DNA of 64,000 bases from Marinobacter litoralis (GCF_003336705.1 NZ_QMDL01000001.1:682001-746000), one strand, 5' to 3'. Counted from the first letter of the stretch, positions 1 to 9,194 are shown. The notes: a model not told the origin generated them from the sequence alone. Translations and numbers: made by a program.

Positions 1-321
1 CCCGGTTTTGCGTGGCAGTGATTCTTCGTGATGTTCCCGTCCGACGGTTTCCCGGTCGGTTTTTTCTTCTCCCGAGGAGGTAGCAGCCACTCTATGGTCT
101 GCCCTGTGCGTCGGGAGTTTGTCTCACGCCGGGCCCGGTAATGATTGGGTATTCGGCGTTCAATCTATTAATCAGTGTCGGTATACTGCTGCCGCTCCGG
201 CTTCTGAACAAAATTCTTCAGGCCGTAGACAAACGGCAGAGCACGTCGGAATATAACAGCAAACCCGCAGCTGTACAATCCTGTATCCAAGCGCCCGGCG
301 CAAGCCGGTATAAGGTATTTC
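1..321. other. Intergenic region upstream of rluC
   Basis: No convincing gene lies here. In Pseudomonas and E. coli rluC is divergent from rne, so this stretch probably holds the rluC promoter and the 5' leader of an rne gene lying just outside the window on the minus strand. That is inference from synteny, because no rne coding sequence is visible. A short open frame at 141-398 overlaps the start of rluC in another frame and shows no recognisable protein features. The only clear structure is the T-tailed hairpin at 41-65. Confidence 0.5.
41..65 (+). terminator. Hairpin with T-tract
   Basis: CCGAC at 41-45 pairs with GTCGG at 55-59 and is followed by six T residues, which resembles an intrinsic terminator reading rightwards. 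No plus-strand gene is visible to its left inside the window. It could instead be a leader structure of the presumed leftward rne transcript. Confidence 0.35.
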
Positions 322-1389
322 ATGTCACAGAAACCGGCTTCCCGGAAACACCCCAAAAAAGCCCGACCTGCGCAGCGTTCTGCAGAAAGTCGTGGTGATG
401 CGTCCGGCTCGGTGGCGCAGCCAGTCGGGCAGGTGCAGAAGGGTGTTCAATTTGTTGAAGTTGATGCCGACATGGCAGGGCAACGAGTTGATAATTTTCT
501 TCTGGCCCGGCTTCGCGGTGTGCCCAAAAGTATTGTTTACCGCATTGTTCGGAAGGGCGAGGTTCGAGTTAATAAAGGGCGCGTGAAGCCGGATACTCGG
601 GTAAAAGAGGGGGATGTTGTTCGTATTCCTCCTATTGTTCAGCAGGCTAAGCCAGAGCAGCCGAAGCCGGGCGACCGGGTTCAGAATGTGGTTGAGGCTG
701 CCGTGGTTTTCGAGAATAGCGACATGCTGGTGGTCAATAAGCCTTCCGGCATTGCGGTTCACGGTGGTAGTGGTCTGAGCTTCGGGTTGATTGAGGTGCT
801 GCGCTCTTCTCGTCCGCAGGCAAAGTTTCTTGAGTTGGTGCACCGGCTTGATCGTGACACATCCGGTTTGGTTATGGTGGCCAAAAAGCGTTCGGCGCTG
901 CGGTTCTTGCAGGACGAGTTGCGTCACAAGCGCATGCGAAAGCGTTATCACGCGCTTGTTATCGGTTCTTGGCCGAAAAAACTAACGCGCGTTGCCGAGC
1001 CGTTGTTACGCTACGAGATGCCGAATGGTGAGCGTCGGGTGAAGGTGAGTGCCGAGGGTAAGGAGTCGCTCACCTTATATAAGAGCCTGGCAGACTACGA
1101 AGGCTACAGCTTGGTAGAAGCGTCGCCGGTGACTGGGCGTACCCATCAGATCCGTGTTCATAGTGCATGGGGTGGGCATCCGATTGCGGGTGATGACAAG
1201 TACATGGATGATGCAAGCCTGAAGGCTTTCAGAAAGATAGGTGGTGAACGTTTGATGCTTCATGCACGTTCGCTGGAGTTCCGATTGCCGGGTACCGAGG
1301 AGTCTATGTTCCTCGAAGCACCGTATGATAAGGCTTTCGGAAAACTTATTGATCAACTAACTCGACGCAGTAAGGGTTCGCAGAAATGA
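322..1389 (+). CDS. rluC: 23S rRNA pseudouridine synthase RluC
   Basis: RluC converts uridines 955, 2504 and 2580 of 23S rRNA (E. coli numbering) to pseudouridine. The 355-residue protein has a basic N-terminal extension of about 45 residues, an S4 RNA-binding domain (about 50-110, around QRVDNFLLARL) and an RluA-type catalytic domain. The signature HRLDRDTSG starts at residue 174, which makes Asp177 the expected catalytic residue. E. coli RluC is about 319 residues, so the extra length lies in the N-terminal tail; an in-frame ATG near residue 50 would remove it. The start chosen has a TAAGG-like ribosome site upstream. The stop overlaps the next gene by 4 bases, so the two are probably translationally coupled. 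Confidence 0.93.
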   Translation: MSQKPASRKHPKKARPAQRSAESRGDASGSVAQPVGQVQKGVQFVEVDADMAGQRVDNFLLARLRGVPKSIVYRIVRKGEVRVNKGRVKPDTRVKEGDVVRIPPIVQQAKPEQPKPGDRVQNVVEAAVVFENSDMLVVNKPSGIAVHGGSGLSFGLIEVLRSSRPQAKFLELVHRLDRDTSGLVMVAKKRSALRFLQDELRHKRMRKRYHALVIGSWPKKLTRVAEPLLRYEMPNGERRVKVSAEGKESLTLYKSLADYEGYSLVEASPVTGRTHQIRVHSAWGGHPIAGDDKYMDDASLKAFRKIGGERLMLHARSLEFRLPGTEESMFLEAPYDKAFGKLIDQLTRRSKGSQK

Positions 1390-2033
1390 ACGTAAAAGCA
1401 GTGATATTTGATTGGGATGGAACGCTGATCGATTCTGTTGATCATATTGCCGAAAGCTTGCAGCAGGCTGCCATAGAGCTGGGGTATCCGAATCTGGAGC
1501 TTGAAGCCTATCGGGATATCGTTGGGCTGGGCATGATTGAGGCGCTTCACAAGTTGTATCCCGGCGTGAGCGATGAAGAGATTGTGCGCATTCGCGAGGG
1601 TTATGCAGGTTATTTTTTCAAGAAAGTAACGACGCCTCAGAATGTGTTCGATGGCATGGCGGATGTGGTTGCTGATATTCGCACGTCTGGCCGAGGCTGT
1701 TCGGTGGCAACGGGAAAAAGCCGGCGGGGGCTTGCGCAGGCGCTTACGACCAGTGGCCTGGGGCATCACTTTGATACTTCTCGATGTGCCGATGAAACCC
1801 GCTCGAAGCCAGACCCGTTAATGCTTGAGGAAATTCTCGAGTTCTACGGTTTTCAGCCAGAAGACGCAGTGATGATTGGTGATACCCATTACGATCTGGA
1901 AATGGCGAAACGTATAGGTATGCCTGCTATTGGTGTGGAGTGGGGTGCTCATTCAAGAGAAGTGCTGCTGGATTGCCAGCCTCATGCGGTGGTGAACTCG
2001 GTCGGTGATTTGCGCCGTGTCCTTGGGCTGTAA
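1386..2033 (+). CDS. HAD-superfamily phosphatase, phosphoglycolate phosphatase-like
   Basis: A 215-residue haloacid-dehalogenase hydrolase. Motif I is DWDGT with the nucleophile Asp9 and acid/base Asp11, followed by a helical cap, a Lys in the SKPDP region and motif IV GDTHYDLEMAK. The family releases phosphate from small metabolites; sequence alone does not give the substrate, though phosphoglycolate and pyrophosphate are the usual guesses. The ATG overlaps the rluC stop (ATGA). The same rluC-HAD-sppA order is found in Pseudomonas aeruginosa (PA2975-PA2973), so this is a conserved neighbour and not a recent arrival. Confidence 0.85.
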   Translation: MNVKAVIFDWDGTLIDSVDHIAESLQQAAIELGYPNLELEAYRDIVGLGMIEALHKLYPGVSDEEIVRIREGYAGYFFKKVTTPQNVFDGMADVVADIRTSGRGCSVATGKSRRGLAQALTTSGLGHHFDTSRCADETRSKPDPLMLEEILEFYGFQPEDAVMIGDTHYDLEMAKRIGMPAIGVEWGAHSREVLLDCQPHAVVNSVGDLRRVLGL

Positions 2034-2071
2034 AGAGAGTTTTTAGGTGTTTGCGAGTTAAGGAATAGCTA

Positions 2072-3070
2072 ATGAGTGATTCGGAATCGGGTAAGGGCGG
2101 TATTTTTGGCTCCAGAAAGCCGGCAATGCCGCCTGAGTCGAACCGCGACTGGAAGTTGATTGAAAAGCTGGTGATGTCGCTTCACGCGGAGAAAAGGCGT
2201 AGCCGACGTTGGGGTATATTTTTCAAGCTTCTCACGTTCGTTTATTTGTTTGCGCTGATTGTGATGATCCGGTCGCCAATTGGTGAGGGTATGGGAGTGG
2301 TGCCAGAGCAGCACACCGCGTTGATTGAGCTGAATGGCCCTATCGCTGCGGATGAACTGGCAAGTGCTGATAATTTGGTGGGTTCGCTGCGCGCTGCATT
2401 TGAGGCAGAAAACTCTAAAGCGGTGGTTATTCGGATAAACAGCCCGGGCGGTAGCCCTGTGCAGTCAGGCTATGTGTACGACGAGATCAAGCGCCTTCGG
2501 GAAGAATATCCCGATAAGAAAGTGTATGCAGTGATTGCGGATGTCGGTGCGTCAGGTGCTTATTATATCGCGGCAGCGGCCGACGAGATCTACGCGAACC
2601 GGGCGAGCCTGGTGGGTTCGATTGGTGTTGTGGCTGGCGGGTTCGGTTTTAATGCGTTGATGGAAAAGTTGGGTGTGGAGCGCCGTTTGTACACCGCCGG
2701 TGAAAATAAGGCGTTTTTGGATCCGTTCACTCCGGAGCGTGAAGAAGACGTAGAGTTCTGGCAGAGCGTGCTGGAGAACACGCACAAACAGTTTATTGCT
2801 GCTGTAAAAGAGGGGCGTGGCGACCGACTGGCGAACGATGAAAGGTTGTTCAGTGGTCTGGTTTGGAGTGGCGAGCAAGCGCTGGAGTTGGGCTTGATAG
2901 ATGGCTTGGGCAGCAGTTCTTGGGTGGCCCGGGAAGTTGTTGGCGCTGAAGAGTTGGTGGACTACAGCCGCGGGCCTTCGCCATTTCAACAGTTTGTTGA
3001 GCAGTTAGGGGTGTCGTTTGGCGAAGGTGTGGCTGCACATTTGCTGGAGTCCCGGCTGGAGCTGCGCTAA
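2072..3070 (+). CDS. sppA: S49-family signal peptide peptidase (SppA/SohB type)
   Basis: A membrane-anchored serine protease that cleaves remnant signal peptides in the membrane or periplasm. The 332-residue protein has a charged N-terminus, one transmembrane anchor at about 48-68 and one S49 domain, the short form and not the double-domain E. coli SppA. The nucleophile is Ser161 in GASGAYY, and the expected general base is Lys213 in ENKAF. The 52-residue spacing equals that between Ser147 and Lys199 in Bacillus subtilis SppA. It follows the HAD gene after 38 bases and is probably in the same transcript. It ends 19 bases from the convergent maf gene. Confidence 0.9.
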   Translation: MSDSESGKGGIFGSRKPAMPPESNRDWKLIEKLVMSLHAEKRRSRRWGIFFKLLTFVYLFALIVMIRSPIGEGMGVVPEQHTALIELNGPIAADELASADNLVGSLRAAFEAENSKAVVIRINSPGGSPVQSGYVYDEIKRLREEYPDKKVYAVIADVGASGAYYIAAAADEIYANRASLVGSIGVVAGGFGFNALMEKLGVERRLYTAGENKAFLDPFTPEREEDVEFWQSVLENTHKQFIAAVKEGRGDRLANDERLFSGLVWSGEQALELGLIDGLGSSSWVAREVVGAEELVDYSRGPSPFQQFVEQLGVSFGEGVAAHLLESRLELR

Positions 3071-3089
3071 TCCGTGGCTGAATGATTAT

Positions 3090-3683
3090 TTAGCGGGCGA
3101 GGAGCGGGTTTACACCGAATTCTCCGAGTAGGGCGGTGAGGGCAATGAGGGGTAAGCCGATAAGGCTGTTAGGGTCTTGGCCTGCCAGGCTACTGAATAG
3201 CGTAATGCCCAAGCCTTCCATCTTGAAGCTGCCCGCACAGTCGTAGGGCTTCTCTTTAAGAAGGTAGCCGGCGATCTCTTCTTGTGAGAGGTTCCGAAAG
3301 TTTACTGTGAACAGCTCGCAATGTGTTTTTAAATCGCCCGTTAGGGTGTCCAGCACTGCCAGACCGGTGTGGAACTTTACGCACTGGCCGCTACTGCGTG
3401 TTAGCTGTTCTACGGCTTTTTCGTGTGAGCCGGGTTTATTCAGTAAGCTTCCATCCGGCAGGGTGGCTACCTGGTCGGATCCGATAATGAGTGTGTCGGG
3501 GTGGTTCTCCGCTAGAGCTTGTGCTTTTTGAGTGGCCAAGCGCACGGCGAGTGCGTCAGCACTTTCTGCGGATTCGGGGCTTTCGTCGATGTCCGGACTG
3601 GCGCAATCAAAGGGCAGGCCGAGGCGTTCCAGAAGTTGTTTCCGATAAGGTGATGATGAGGCAAGCAAAATAGTGCGTTTCAT
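3090..3683 (-). CDS. yceF: Maf-family nucleotide pyrophosphatase (YceF type)
   Basis: Maf proteins hydrolyse non-canonical nucleoside triphosphates; the YceF subgroup prefers 7-methyl-GTP. The 197-residue protein opens with the Maf signature LASSSPYRKQLLERLG and carries the IIGSDQVA motif with Asp70 as likely catalytic residue. It is the only minus-strand gene in the block and is divergent from yceD, sharing a 137-base intergenic region. The same maf-yceD-rpmF-plsX order is widespread in gammaproteobacteria, which supports the YceF assignment over YhdE. Confidence 0.88.
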   Translation of the reverse strand: MKRTILLASSSPYRKQLLERLGLPFDCASPDIDESPESAESADALAVRLATQKAQALAENHPDTLIIGSDQVATLPDGSLLNKPGSHEKAVEQLTRSSGQCVKFHTGLAVLDTLTGDLKTHCELFTVNFRNLSQEEIAGYLLKEKPYDCAGSFKMEGLGITLFSSLAGQDPNSLIGLPLIALTALLGEFGVNPLLAR

Positions 3684-3782
3684 AAAGGCCTGATTGCTGT
3701 GTGTTCATTGAGAGAATTGCCGGGATTATCGTAGAATACCCCTACTTAAACGGGAAGGCTTGCCATAAAAGCGATTAAGTCT

Positions 3783-3811
3783 TTGACAGCAGGCAGTCTC
3801 CTCCCTAAAAT
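3783..3811 (+). promoter_or_regulatory. Sigma-70 promoter of yceD-rpmF-plsX
   Basis: A perfect -35 box TTGACA (3783-3788), a 17-base spacer and a -10 box TAAAAT (3806-3811, 5 of 6 matches). The discriminator TGCGCGCCT is GC-rich. Only 9 bases separate the -10 box from the yceD ATG, so transcription should start within a few bases of the start codon or on its A. Confidence 0.75.
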
Positions 3812-3820
3812 TGCGCGCCT

Positions 3821-4378
3821 ATGACTAAAGCGCCGAACGCCGAACTTCCAAAATCTGTTGAGCCCATCCGGCTGGCGGAACAAAAAGCGACACTTGAGGG
3901 GGTAATTCCGCTCGAGGGTCTTGCTCGTTTTGGGGAAGCGGTAGGTGGCTCGCAAGAAGGCCGCGAATGCCACGCAAAACTGTCCTTTTATCAGGATGGT
4001 GAGCGCCGGAGGGTTGTATCAGGAGAGTTATCGGCTCCGGTCACTCTGGTGTGTCAGCGTTGTATGAACGACATGCAGGTCACGTTGACGTCGAGCTTTG
4101 ATTTGGGTCTGGTCAGCAGTGATGAACAGGCTCAACGGTTGCCAAAAACGTTGGAGCCGTTCCTTTGTGAGGATTTTACGGCGGACTTGTGGGCAATGGT
4201 GGAAGATGAACTTCTTCTGGTGTTGCCTCCGTTCCCGCTTCATGAAAGGGATGAGTGCCCGGCGAAAGAAGACCTTGAAGCGCTGGAGCCGTCAAACGCT
4301 CCTGTCGAGCCCGAGGCAAAGAAAAGAGATGATAATCCGTTCAGCGTGCTGGCGGGTTTCAAGACGACTAAGCATTAA
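3821..4378 (+). CDS. yceD: 23S rRNA accumulation protein YceD (DUF177)
   Basis: YceD is needed for normal 23S rRNA accumulation and is usually encoded directly before rpmF. The 185-residue protein has the family's CQRC pair in the middle and another Cys in a DECPAKEDLE stretch towards the C-terminus. The start at 3821 agrees with the family's N-terminus (the EPIRLAEQ region aligns well with Pseudomonas homologues as I remember them), yet no Shine-Dalgarno sequence precedes it. With the promoter ending at 3811 the mRNA is probably leaderless or nearly so. The acidic C-terminal tail ends 30 bases before rpmF. Confidence 0.88.
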   Translation: MTKAPNAELPKSVEPIRLAEQKATLEGVIPLEGLARFGEAVGGSQEGRECHAKLSFYQDGERRRVVSGELSAPVTLVCQRCMNDMQVTLTSSFDLGLVSSDEQAQRLPKTLEPFLCEDFTADLWAMVEDELLLVLPPFPLHERDECPAKEDLEALEPSNAPVEPEAKKRDDNPFSVLAGFKTTKH

Positions 4379-4408
4379 CGTTTTCATAAATAGGTCAGGA
4401 GTTTAACC

Positions 4409-4588
4409 ATGGCTGTACAGAAGAGTCGCAAGACCCGTTCCAAGCGCGGCATGCGCCGTTCACACGACGCGCTGCCAACTTCCGCGCTGTCTACTGATGC
4501 AACAACTGGAGAAGTTCATCGTCGCCACCACGTATCTCCGGATGGTTTCTACCGCGGCAAGCAGGTTGTTGAAGCGCGCGACGAGTAA
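4409..4588 (+). CDS. rpmF: 50S ribosomal protein L32
   Basis: A 59-residue basic protein beginning [20 protein letters not shown] and ending with the GFYRGKQV region, a full match to bacterial L32. It is the form without zinc-binding cysteines, as in E. coli. A GTCAGGAG ribosome site lies upstream of the ATG. L32 sits near the peptidyl-transferase centre of the large subunit. Its place between yceD and plsX is the classic ribosome-to-lipid operon arrangement. Confidence 0.95.
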   Translation: MAVQKSRKTRSKRGMRRSHDALPTSALSTDATTGEVHRRHHVSPDGFYRGKQVVEARDE

Positions 4589-4631
4589 TACTCGACGCGA
4601 TATCTTCTGACCTGTGTCGTATGGACGAGCG

Positions 4632-5636
4632 GTGAGTAATCCAATCACCATTGCCGTCGATGCCATGAGCGGTGATCGTGGCGCCGAGGTAGTCGTTCAT
4701 GCTGCGCTGGAAGCAGTGCGTGAAAATGAGGCCTTGAGTCTTGTTCTGGTAGGTATCCGGAGCGAGCTCGAGGCCTTGTTGCATGGTGGGCATCCCAAAA
4801 TCCGCATTGTTGAGGCGGCGGATGTGGTGCGCATGAATGAGCGCCCCTCCCATGCTCTGCGCCATAAGCGCAATTCCTCTATGGCTATCGCCCTTGGCTT
4901 GGTTCGTGATGGCGAAGCTCAAGGCTGTGTAAGTGCCGGAAACACCGGTGCATTAATGGCTTTCGGGCGGTCTTTGATCCGTATGTATCCCGGGATTGAA
5001 CGGCCTGCTATCGCCAAACTTATTCCTTCTCTTCGTGGCCGTTGTCTGGTGTTGGACCTTGGTGCCAATGTCGATTCCAGTGCTGAAAACCTCTATCAAT
5101 ATGCGCTGATGGGTTCCTTGATGGCAACGGCCGTCTCCGAGCTCGCGGAGCCCCGAGTTGCCTTGCTCAACGTGGGTGAAGAGGAGATCAAGGGTAACGA
5201 ACAGGTTCGCCTGGCATCGCACATGCTCGCCCAGTCCGACACTTTGAACTATATAGGGTATGTCGAAGGGAGCGACCTGTTTCGGAACGTGGCTGATGTT
5301 GTAGTCTGTGACGGGTTCGTTGGCAACATCGCGCTCAAAACGGGTGAAGGTGTTGCCGGGTTGCTGATTGAGTTGCTCGAGCAGGCATTTACACGCTCTG
5401 TTTACGGGCGCATGGTGGGTTTGTTGGCTCGACCGGTAATGGGGCGATTGTTGCAGTTGATGGACCCCTCCCGGCATAACGGTGCCAGCCTTTTAGGGTT
5501 GCAAGGTGTCGTTATAAAAAGTCATGGAAACGCCAACGAGCGCGCTATGTTGGCTGCGATACGGCAGGCAGTGTGCGAAGTGACTCACGAAGTTCCCCGC
5601 AGGATTAATGAGCGGCTTGATGACTTGTTGTTTTAG
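4632..5636 (+). CDS. plsX: Phosphate acyltransferase PlsX
   Basis: PlsX makes acyl-phosphate from acyl-ACP, the donor for PlsY in phospholipid synthesis. The protein opens with ITIAVDAMSGDRG, where the family usually has DAMGGD, and keeps the CVSAGNTGALMA and CDGFVGN motifs. The start is uncertain. The frame is open from a GTG at 4614, but the GTG at 4632 has a GGACGAG ribosome-site candidate and gives the expected N-terminus (334 residues). It lies 43 bases after rpmF, in the same presumed operon, and is followed by 112 bases before fabD. Confidence 0.92.
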   Translation: MSNPITIAVDAMSGDRGAEVVVHAALEAVRENEALSLVLVGIRSELEALLHGGHPKIRIVEAADVVRMNERPSHALRHKRNSSMAIALGLVRDGEAQGCVSAGNTGALMAFGRSLIRMYPGIERPAIAKLIPSLRGRCLVLDLGANVDSSAENLYQYALMGSLMATAVSELAEPRVALLNVGEEEIKGNEQVRLASHMLAQSDTLNYIGYVEGSDLFRNVADVVVCDGFVGNIALKTGEGVAGLLIELLEQAFTRSVYGRMVGLLARPVMGRLLQLMDPSRHNGASLLGLQGVVIKSHGNANERAMLAAIRQAVCEVTHEVPRRINERLDDLLF

Positions 5637-5748
5637 GTCATTTGAGACTAAAGTCGGCCCACATTAACTTACTTTATCGCGGATAATTGGCCTGGCTTGT
5701 ACTATTGGCTAATCTCCTCCAATCCCCAATAACGATAAGATCGCTCCT

Positions 5749-6687
5749 ATGAAATCAGCGTTTATTTTTCCCGGACAAGGTTCTCAGTCGGTTGGCATGT
5801 TATCAGGTGCTGCTGAAGCATGGCCGATGATCGCTGAAACCTTTAGTGATGCTTCGAATGTTCTTGGCTATGACCTCTGGCACGTATGTCAGAACGGTCC
5901 GGCTGACGAACTTAATCAAACAATGATTACCCAGCCAGTCCTTTTGACGGCCAGCGTTGCTCTGTGGCGCCAGTGGTTGGTATCCGGTGGTCCGCAGCCC
6001 AGCTTTGTGGCGGGCCACAGCTTGGGTGAATACAGCGCCTTGGTGGCTGCAGAAAGTCTCGACTTTGTTGAGGCTGTTAAGTTGGTGCAGCTGCGTGGCG
6101 AGCTTATGCAAGAGGCGGTCCCCGCTGGCGAAGGCAAAATGGCCGCTATACTTGGGCTGGATGATGCTGAAGTGATTGCGGCCTGTGAAGAGTCTGCGCA
6201 AGGCGATGTGGTTGCTGCGGTGAATTTTAACGCGCCGGGGCAGGTGGTTATTGCCGGTTCTTTGGCTGCGGTAGAGCGAGCCATTGAAGCGTGTAAGGCC
6301 CGCGGTGCTCGAAAAGCCATGCCTTTGCCGGTCAGTGTGCCGTCTCATTGTGCTTTGATGAAGAGCGCAGCCGAAGAGTTGGCGGATGCCTTGGACGATG
6401 TGCGTTTTAACGATGCTGTCATCCCGGTAGTGCAGAATGTTCATGCAGGTGTTGCGACAGACGCAGATACATTGAAATCGAACTTGCTGAAGCAGCTCTA
6501 CTCGCCGGTGCTTTGGACAGATTCAATCCGTACGCTGACCAGCGAGGGTGTCGGAGTAGCGGTTGAGTGTGGTTCAGGTAAGGTTTTGGCCGGCTTGGTC
6601 AAGCGTATTGAGCGTGGCTTGCCAGTGCATGGTATTGAAGATCCTGATTCTATGGCGGGTGCAATTGAAGCACTGAGCCAATCCTGA
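5749..6687 (+). CDS. fabD: Malonyl-CoA:ACP transacylase FabD
   Basis: FabD loads malonate from CoA onto acyl carrier protein for fatty-acid elongation. The 312-residue protein has the GQGSQ start motif, the nucleophile Ser91 in GHSLGEY and the catalytic His200 in VPSHCALM, one residue off the E. coli numbering (Ser92, His201). The preceding 112 bases hold no clear promoter but allow one. It is followed after 15 bases by fabG, which has a GGAGTAGGTT ribosome site. Confidence 0.95.
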   Translation: MKSAFIFPGQGSQSVGMLSGAAEAWPMIAETFSDASNVLGYDLWHVCQNGPADELNQTMITQPVLLTASVALWRQWLVSGGPQPSFVAGHSLGEYSALVAAESLDFVEAVKLVQLRGELMQEAVPAGEGKMAAILGLDDAEVIAACEESAQGDVVAAVNFNAPGQVVIAGSLAAVERAIEACKARGARKAMPLPVSVPSHCALMKSAAEELADALDDVRFNDAVIPVVQNVHAGVATDADTLKSNLLKQLYSPVLWTDSIRTLTSEGVGVAVECGSGKVLAGLVKRIERGLPVHGIEDPDSMAGAIEALSQS

Positions 6688-6702
6688 TAAACGGAGTAGG
6701 TT

Positions 6703-7446
6703 ATGTCGTTGGAAGGCAAGGTAGCGCTGGTTACCGGGGCAACCCGGGGCATTGGTAAGGCCATTGCTCACGAATTGGCGCGCTTGGGTGCCGAAGTTAT
6801 TGGTACCGCAACAAGTGCTGAAGGCGCTGACTCTATCTCGGAAGGGCTGAAAGCGGCCGGTTATAATGGCTACGGGCTTGTAATGGATGTAGCCGATCCG
6901 GACAGCATTGATGCCGGTTTGAAAAAAATTGCAGAGAAATCAGGCGCACCGCTGATTTTGGTCAATAACGCGGGCATTACTCGTGATAATTTATTGATGC
7001 GTTTGAAAGATGATGACTGGTCAGCGGTTTTAGAAACCAACTTATCCAGTGTTTACCGCACCAGCAAGGCGGTGTTGAGAGGCATGGCTAAAGCGCGCTG
7101 GGGTCGGGTGATTAACGTCAGTTCAGTGGTTGCCAGCATGGGGAATCCGGGCCAAGGCAACTATTGTGCGGCCAAAGCAGGCGTTGAAGGTTTCACTCGC
7201 AGCTTGGCGAAGGAAATGTCGAACCGGGGAATTACCGCGAACTGTGTAGCTCCGGGGTTTATTGATACCGATATGACTAAAAAACTGGACGAAAAGCAAC
7301 GTAACGCTATGCTGGAAATTATACCTGCAGGGCGTTTGGGAGAGCCGGAAGAGATTGCTTCCGTTGTGGCCTTCCTGGCATCTGAGGGTGCTGCTTACGT
7401 TACAGGTGAAACGATTCATGTGAATGGCGGCATGTACATGGGGTAA
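6703..7446 (+). CDS. fabG: 3-oxoacyl-ACP reductase FabG
   Basis: NADPH-dependent short-chain dehydrogenase that reduces 3-ketoacyl-ACP in fatty-acid synthesis. The 247-residue protein shows the Rossmann motif TGATRGIG, the NNAG motif, catalytic Ser141 and the YxxxK pair Tyr154/Lys158 (NYCAAK), and the C-terminal HVNGGMYMG. Its place between fabD and acpP makes this the housekeeping copy. Confidence 0.95.
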   Translation: MSLEGKVALVTGATRGIGKAIAHELARLGAEVIGTATSAEGADSISEGLKAAGYNGYGLVMDVADPDSIDAGLKKIAEKSGAPLILVNNAGITRDNLLMRLKDDDWSAVLETNLSSVYRTSKAVLRGMAKARWGRVINVSSVVASMGNPGQGNYCAAKAGVEGFTRSLAKEMSNRGITANCVAPGFIDTDMTKKLDEKQRNAMLEIIPAGRLGEPEEIASVVAFLASEGAAYVTGETIHVNGGMYMG

Positions 7447-7507
7447 GGCCCTTGTCGGGCAGTAATGCAACCCCTTGTCGTACAACATGTTTAACTGATT
7501 GCCCTGC

Positions 7508-7536
7508 TTGTCTGCAGGTAGGGTTTAAACTAAACT
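7508..7536 (+). promoter_or_regulatory. Candidate sigma-70 promoter of acpP
   Basis: TTGTCT (7508-7513), a 17-base spacer and TAAACT (7531-7536), each 4 of 6 matches to consensus, lie 44 bases before acpP. A dedicated promoter is expected because ACP is needed in large excess over FabG. Confidence 0.45.
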
Positions 7537-7579
7537 GGCAATCATTGAGTTGCTTGGTTGACACTAAAGTGAGGACATT

Positions 7580-7813
7580 ATGAGTACAGTTGAAGAGCGC
7601 GTTAAGAAGATCGTATGTGAACAGTTGGGCGTTAAAGAGTCCGAAGTTCAGAACACATCTTCTTTTGTAGAGGATCTTGGCGCTGACTCACTGGACACTG
7701 TTGAGCTGGTTATGGCCCTTGAAGAGGAATTCGAAACTGAAATTCCCGATGAAGAAGCCGAAAAGCTGGGCACGGTTCAGAACGCGATCGACTACATCGT
7801 CGCGCATACCTGA
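7580..7813 (+). CDS. acpP: Acyl carrier protein
   Basis: A 77-residue acidic protein almost identical in pattern to E. coli AcpP. The phosphopantetheine attachment site is Ser37 in GADSLDTVE (Ser36 after Met removal). It carries acyl intermediates for FabD, FabG, FabF and PlsX encoded around it. A strong ribosome site (GTGAGGAC) precedes the ATG, and an intrinsic terminator follows the gene, so acpP can be made as a short abundant transcript. Confidence 0.97.
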   Translation: MSTVEERVKKIVCEQLGVKESEVQNTSSFVEDLGADSLDTVELVMALEEEFETEIPDEEAEKLGTVQNAIDYIVAHT

Positions 7814-7840
7814 TACTCTGCTGATCAGATTGCCAGGCGA

Positions 7841-7878
7841 AAGCCGTCCTTTTCTGTAAATTGAAGGACGGCTTTTTT
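7841..7878 (+). terminator. Intrinsic terminator after acpP
   Basis: AAGCCGTCCTT (7841-7851) pairs with AAGGACGGCTT (7864-7874) and is followed by further T residues. Read-through would supply fabF. Confidence 0.8.
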
Positions 7879-7939
7879 ATTGGCTAAACATCCGTAGTGT
7901 TGATGGATTTTTTGAAAGAACGATCAGGTGAATGAGGTT

Positions 7940-9187
7940 ATGAGTAAACGACGGGTTGTTATCACGGGCATGGGAATGCTTTCGCCGGTGGGGAACGATG
8001 TAGCGTCCTCATGGGATGCGGTGTGCGCCGGGCGGAGCGGTATTGGTGCGATAGATCGCTTTGATGCTACCGACTACAACACACGCATTGGCGGTGCCGT
8101 CAAAAATCTCGATATGGAGCCCTGGTTGTCCAGCAAGGAAGCGAGAAAACTCGATGCGTTTATCCACTATGGCTTGATCGCGGCACAGCAAGCAGTAGAC
8201 GACAGCGGGTTAGAACAGTACGAAAAGCTGGATCGTGAACGGGTCGGTATTGCAATTGGCTCCGGTATTGGCGGTTTGGAGTACATCGAGAAGAACATTA
8301 TTCAGATGGAGAAATCCGGGCCTCGCAAGGTGTCTCCATTCTTCGTGCCGGCATCGGTCATCAATATGATTTCGGGCAATGCTGCCATCCGCTTTGGGTA
8401 CAAAGGGCCTAACATTGCGATTGTTACTGCCTGCACCACCGGTACCCACAACATTGGTTACGCAGCGCGAACCATTGCTTACGGTGATGCGGATGTTATG
8501 TTGGCGGGCGGTTCCGAGATGGCAACCACACGTTCAGCGGTTGCAGCTTTCTCGTCTGCACGCGCCTTGTCGACACGTAACGATGAGCCAGAGAAGGCCA
8601 GTCGTCCCTGGGACAAAGAGCGTGATGGTTTCGTGTTGAGTGACGGCGCCGGCGTGCTTGTGCTGGAGGCTCTTGAGCACGCGCAAGCTCGCGGCGCGAC
8701 CATTTATGGCGAGGTAGTCGGGTTCGGCATGAGTGACGATGCGCACCACATTACGTCCCCCCCAGAAGATGGTGAAGGGGCCGCACGTTCAATGGCTAAT
8801 GCGGTGCGAGATGCCGGGTTGTCGGTGGATCAGGTGGATTATATCAACGCCCACGGCACGTCTACCCAAGCCGGGGATGTGGCCGAAGTGGCTGCGGTTA
8901 AATCGGTGTTTGGTGAGCATGCCAAAACGCTGGCAATGAGCAGTACAAAGTCGATGACGGGGCACCTTTTAGGTGCTGCGGGTGCAGTGGAGGCGATATT
9001 CTCGGTTCTGGCGGTTCGAGAAGGTATTTTGCCGCCCACCATTAATCTGGATAACCCGGCTGAAGGGTGTGATCTGGATTTTGTGCCTCACACCAGTCGA
9101 AAGGCGGATATTAAAGTGGCTTTGTCCAACTCGTTCGGCTTCGGTGGTACCAACGGTACGCTGATTTTCAGCCGATTCGAGGGCTGA
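7940..9187 (+). CDS. fabF: 3-oxoacyl-ACP synthase II FabF
   Basis: FabF condenses malonyl-ACP with acyl-ACP. The catalytic triad is visible: Cys165 in TACTTGTH, His in NAHGTST and His in GHLLGAAG. The frame is open from a GTG at 7928, but the ATG at 7940 gives [10 protein letters not shown], the standard N-terminus, and a 415-residue protein of normal length. The closest ribosome-site match (TGAGG) sits only 2 bases before the ATG, which is tight. pabC starts 7 bases after the stop. Confidence 0.94.
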   Translation: MSKRRVVITGMGMLSPVGNDVASSWDAVCAGRSGIGAIDRFDATDYNTRIGGAVKNLDMEPWLSSKEARKLDAFIHYGLIAAQQAVDDSGLEQYEKLDRERVGIAIGSGIGGLEYIEKNIIQMEKSGPRKVSPFFVPASVINMISGNAAIRFGYKGPNIAIVTACTTGTHNIGYAARTIAYGDADVMLAGGSEMATTRSAVAAFSSARALSTRNDEPEKASRPWDKERDGFVLSDGAGVLVLEALEHAQARGATIYGEVVGFGMSDDAHHITSPPEDGEGAARSMANAVRDAGLSVDQVDYINAHGTSTQAGDVAEVAAVKSVFGEHAKTLAMSSTKSMTGHLLGAAGAVEAIFSVLAVREGILPPTINLDNPAEGCDLDFVPHTSRKADIKVALSNSFGFGGTNGTLIFSRFEG

Positions 9188-9194
9188 GCCCGTT

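Noticed and set aside
141..398. An 85-codon frame overlapping the rluC start
   Set aside because: It runs into rluC in another frame, has no recognisable features and no ribosome site.
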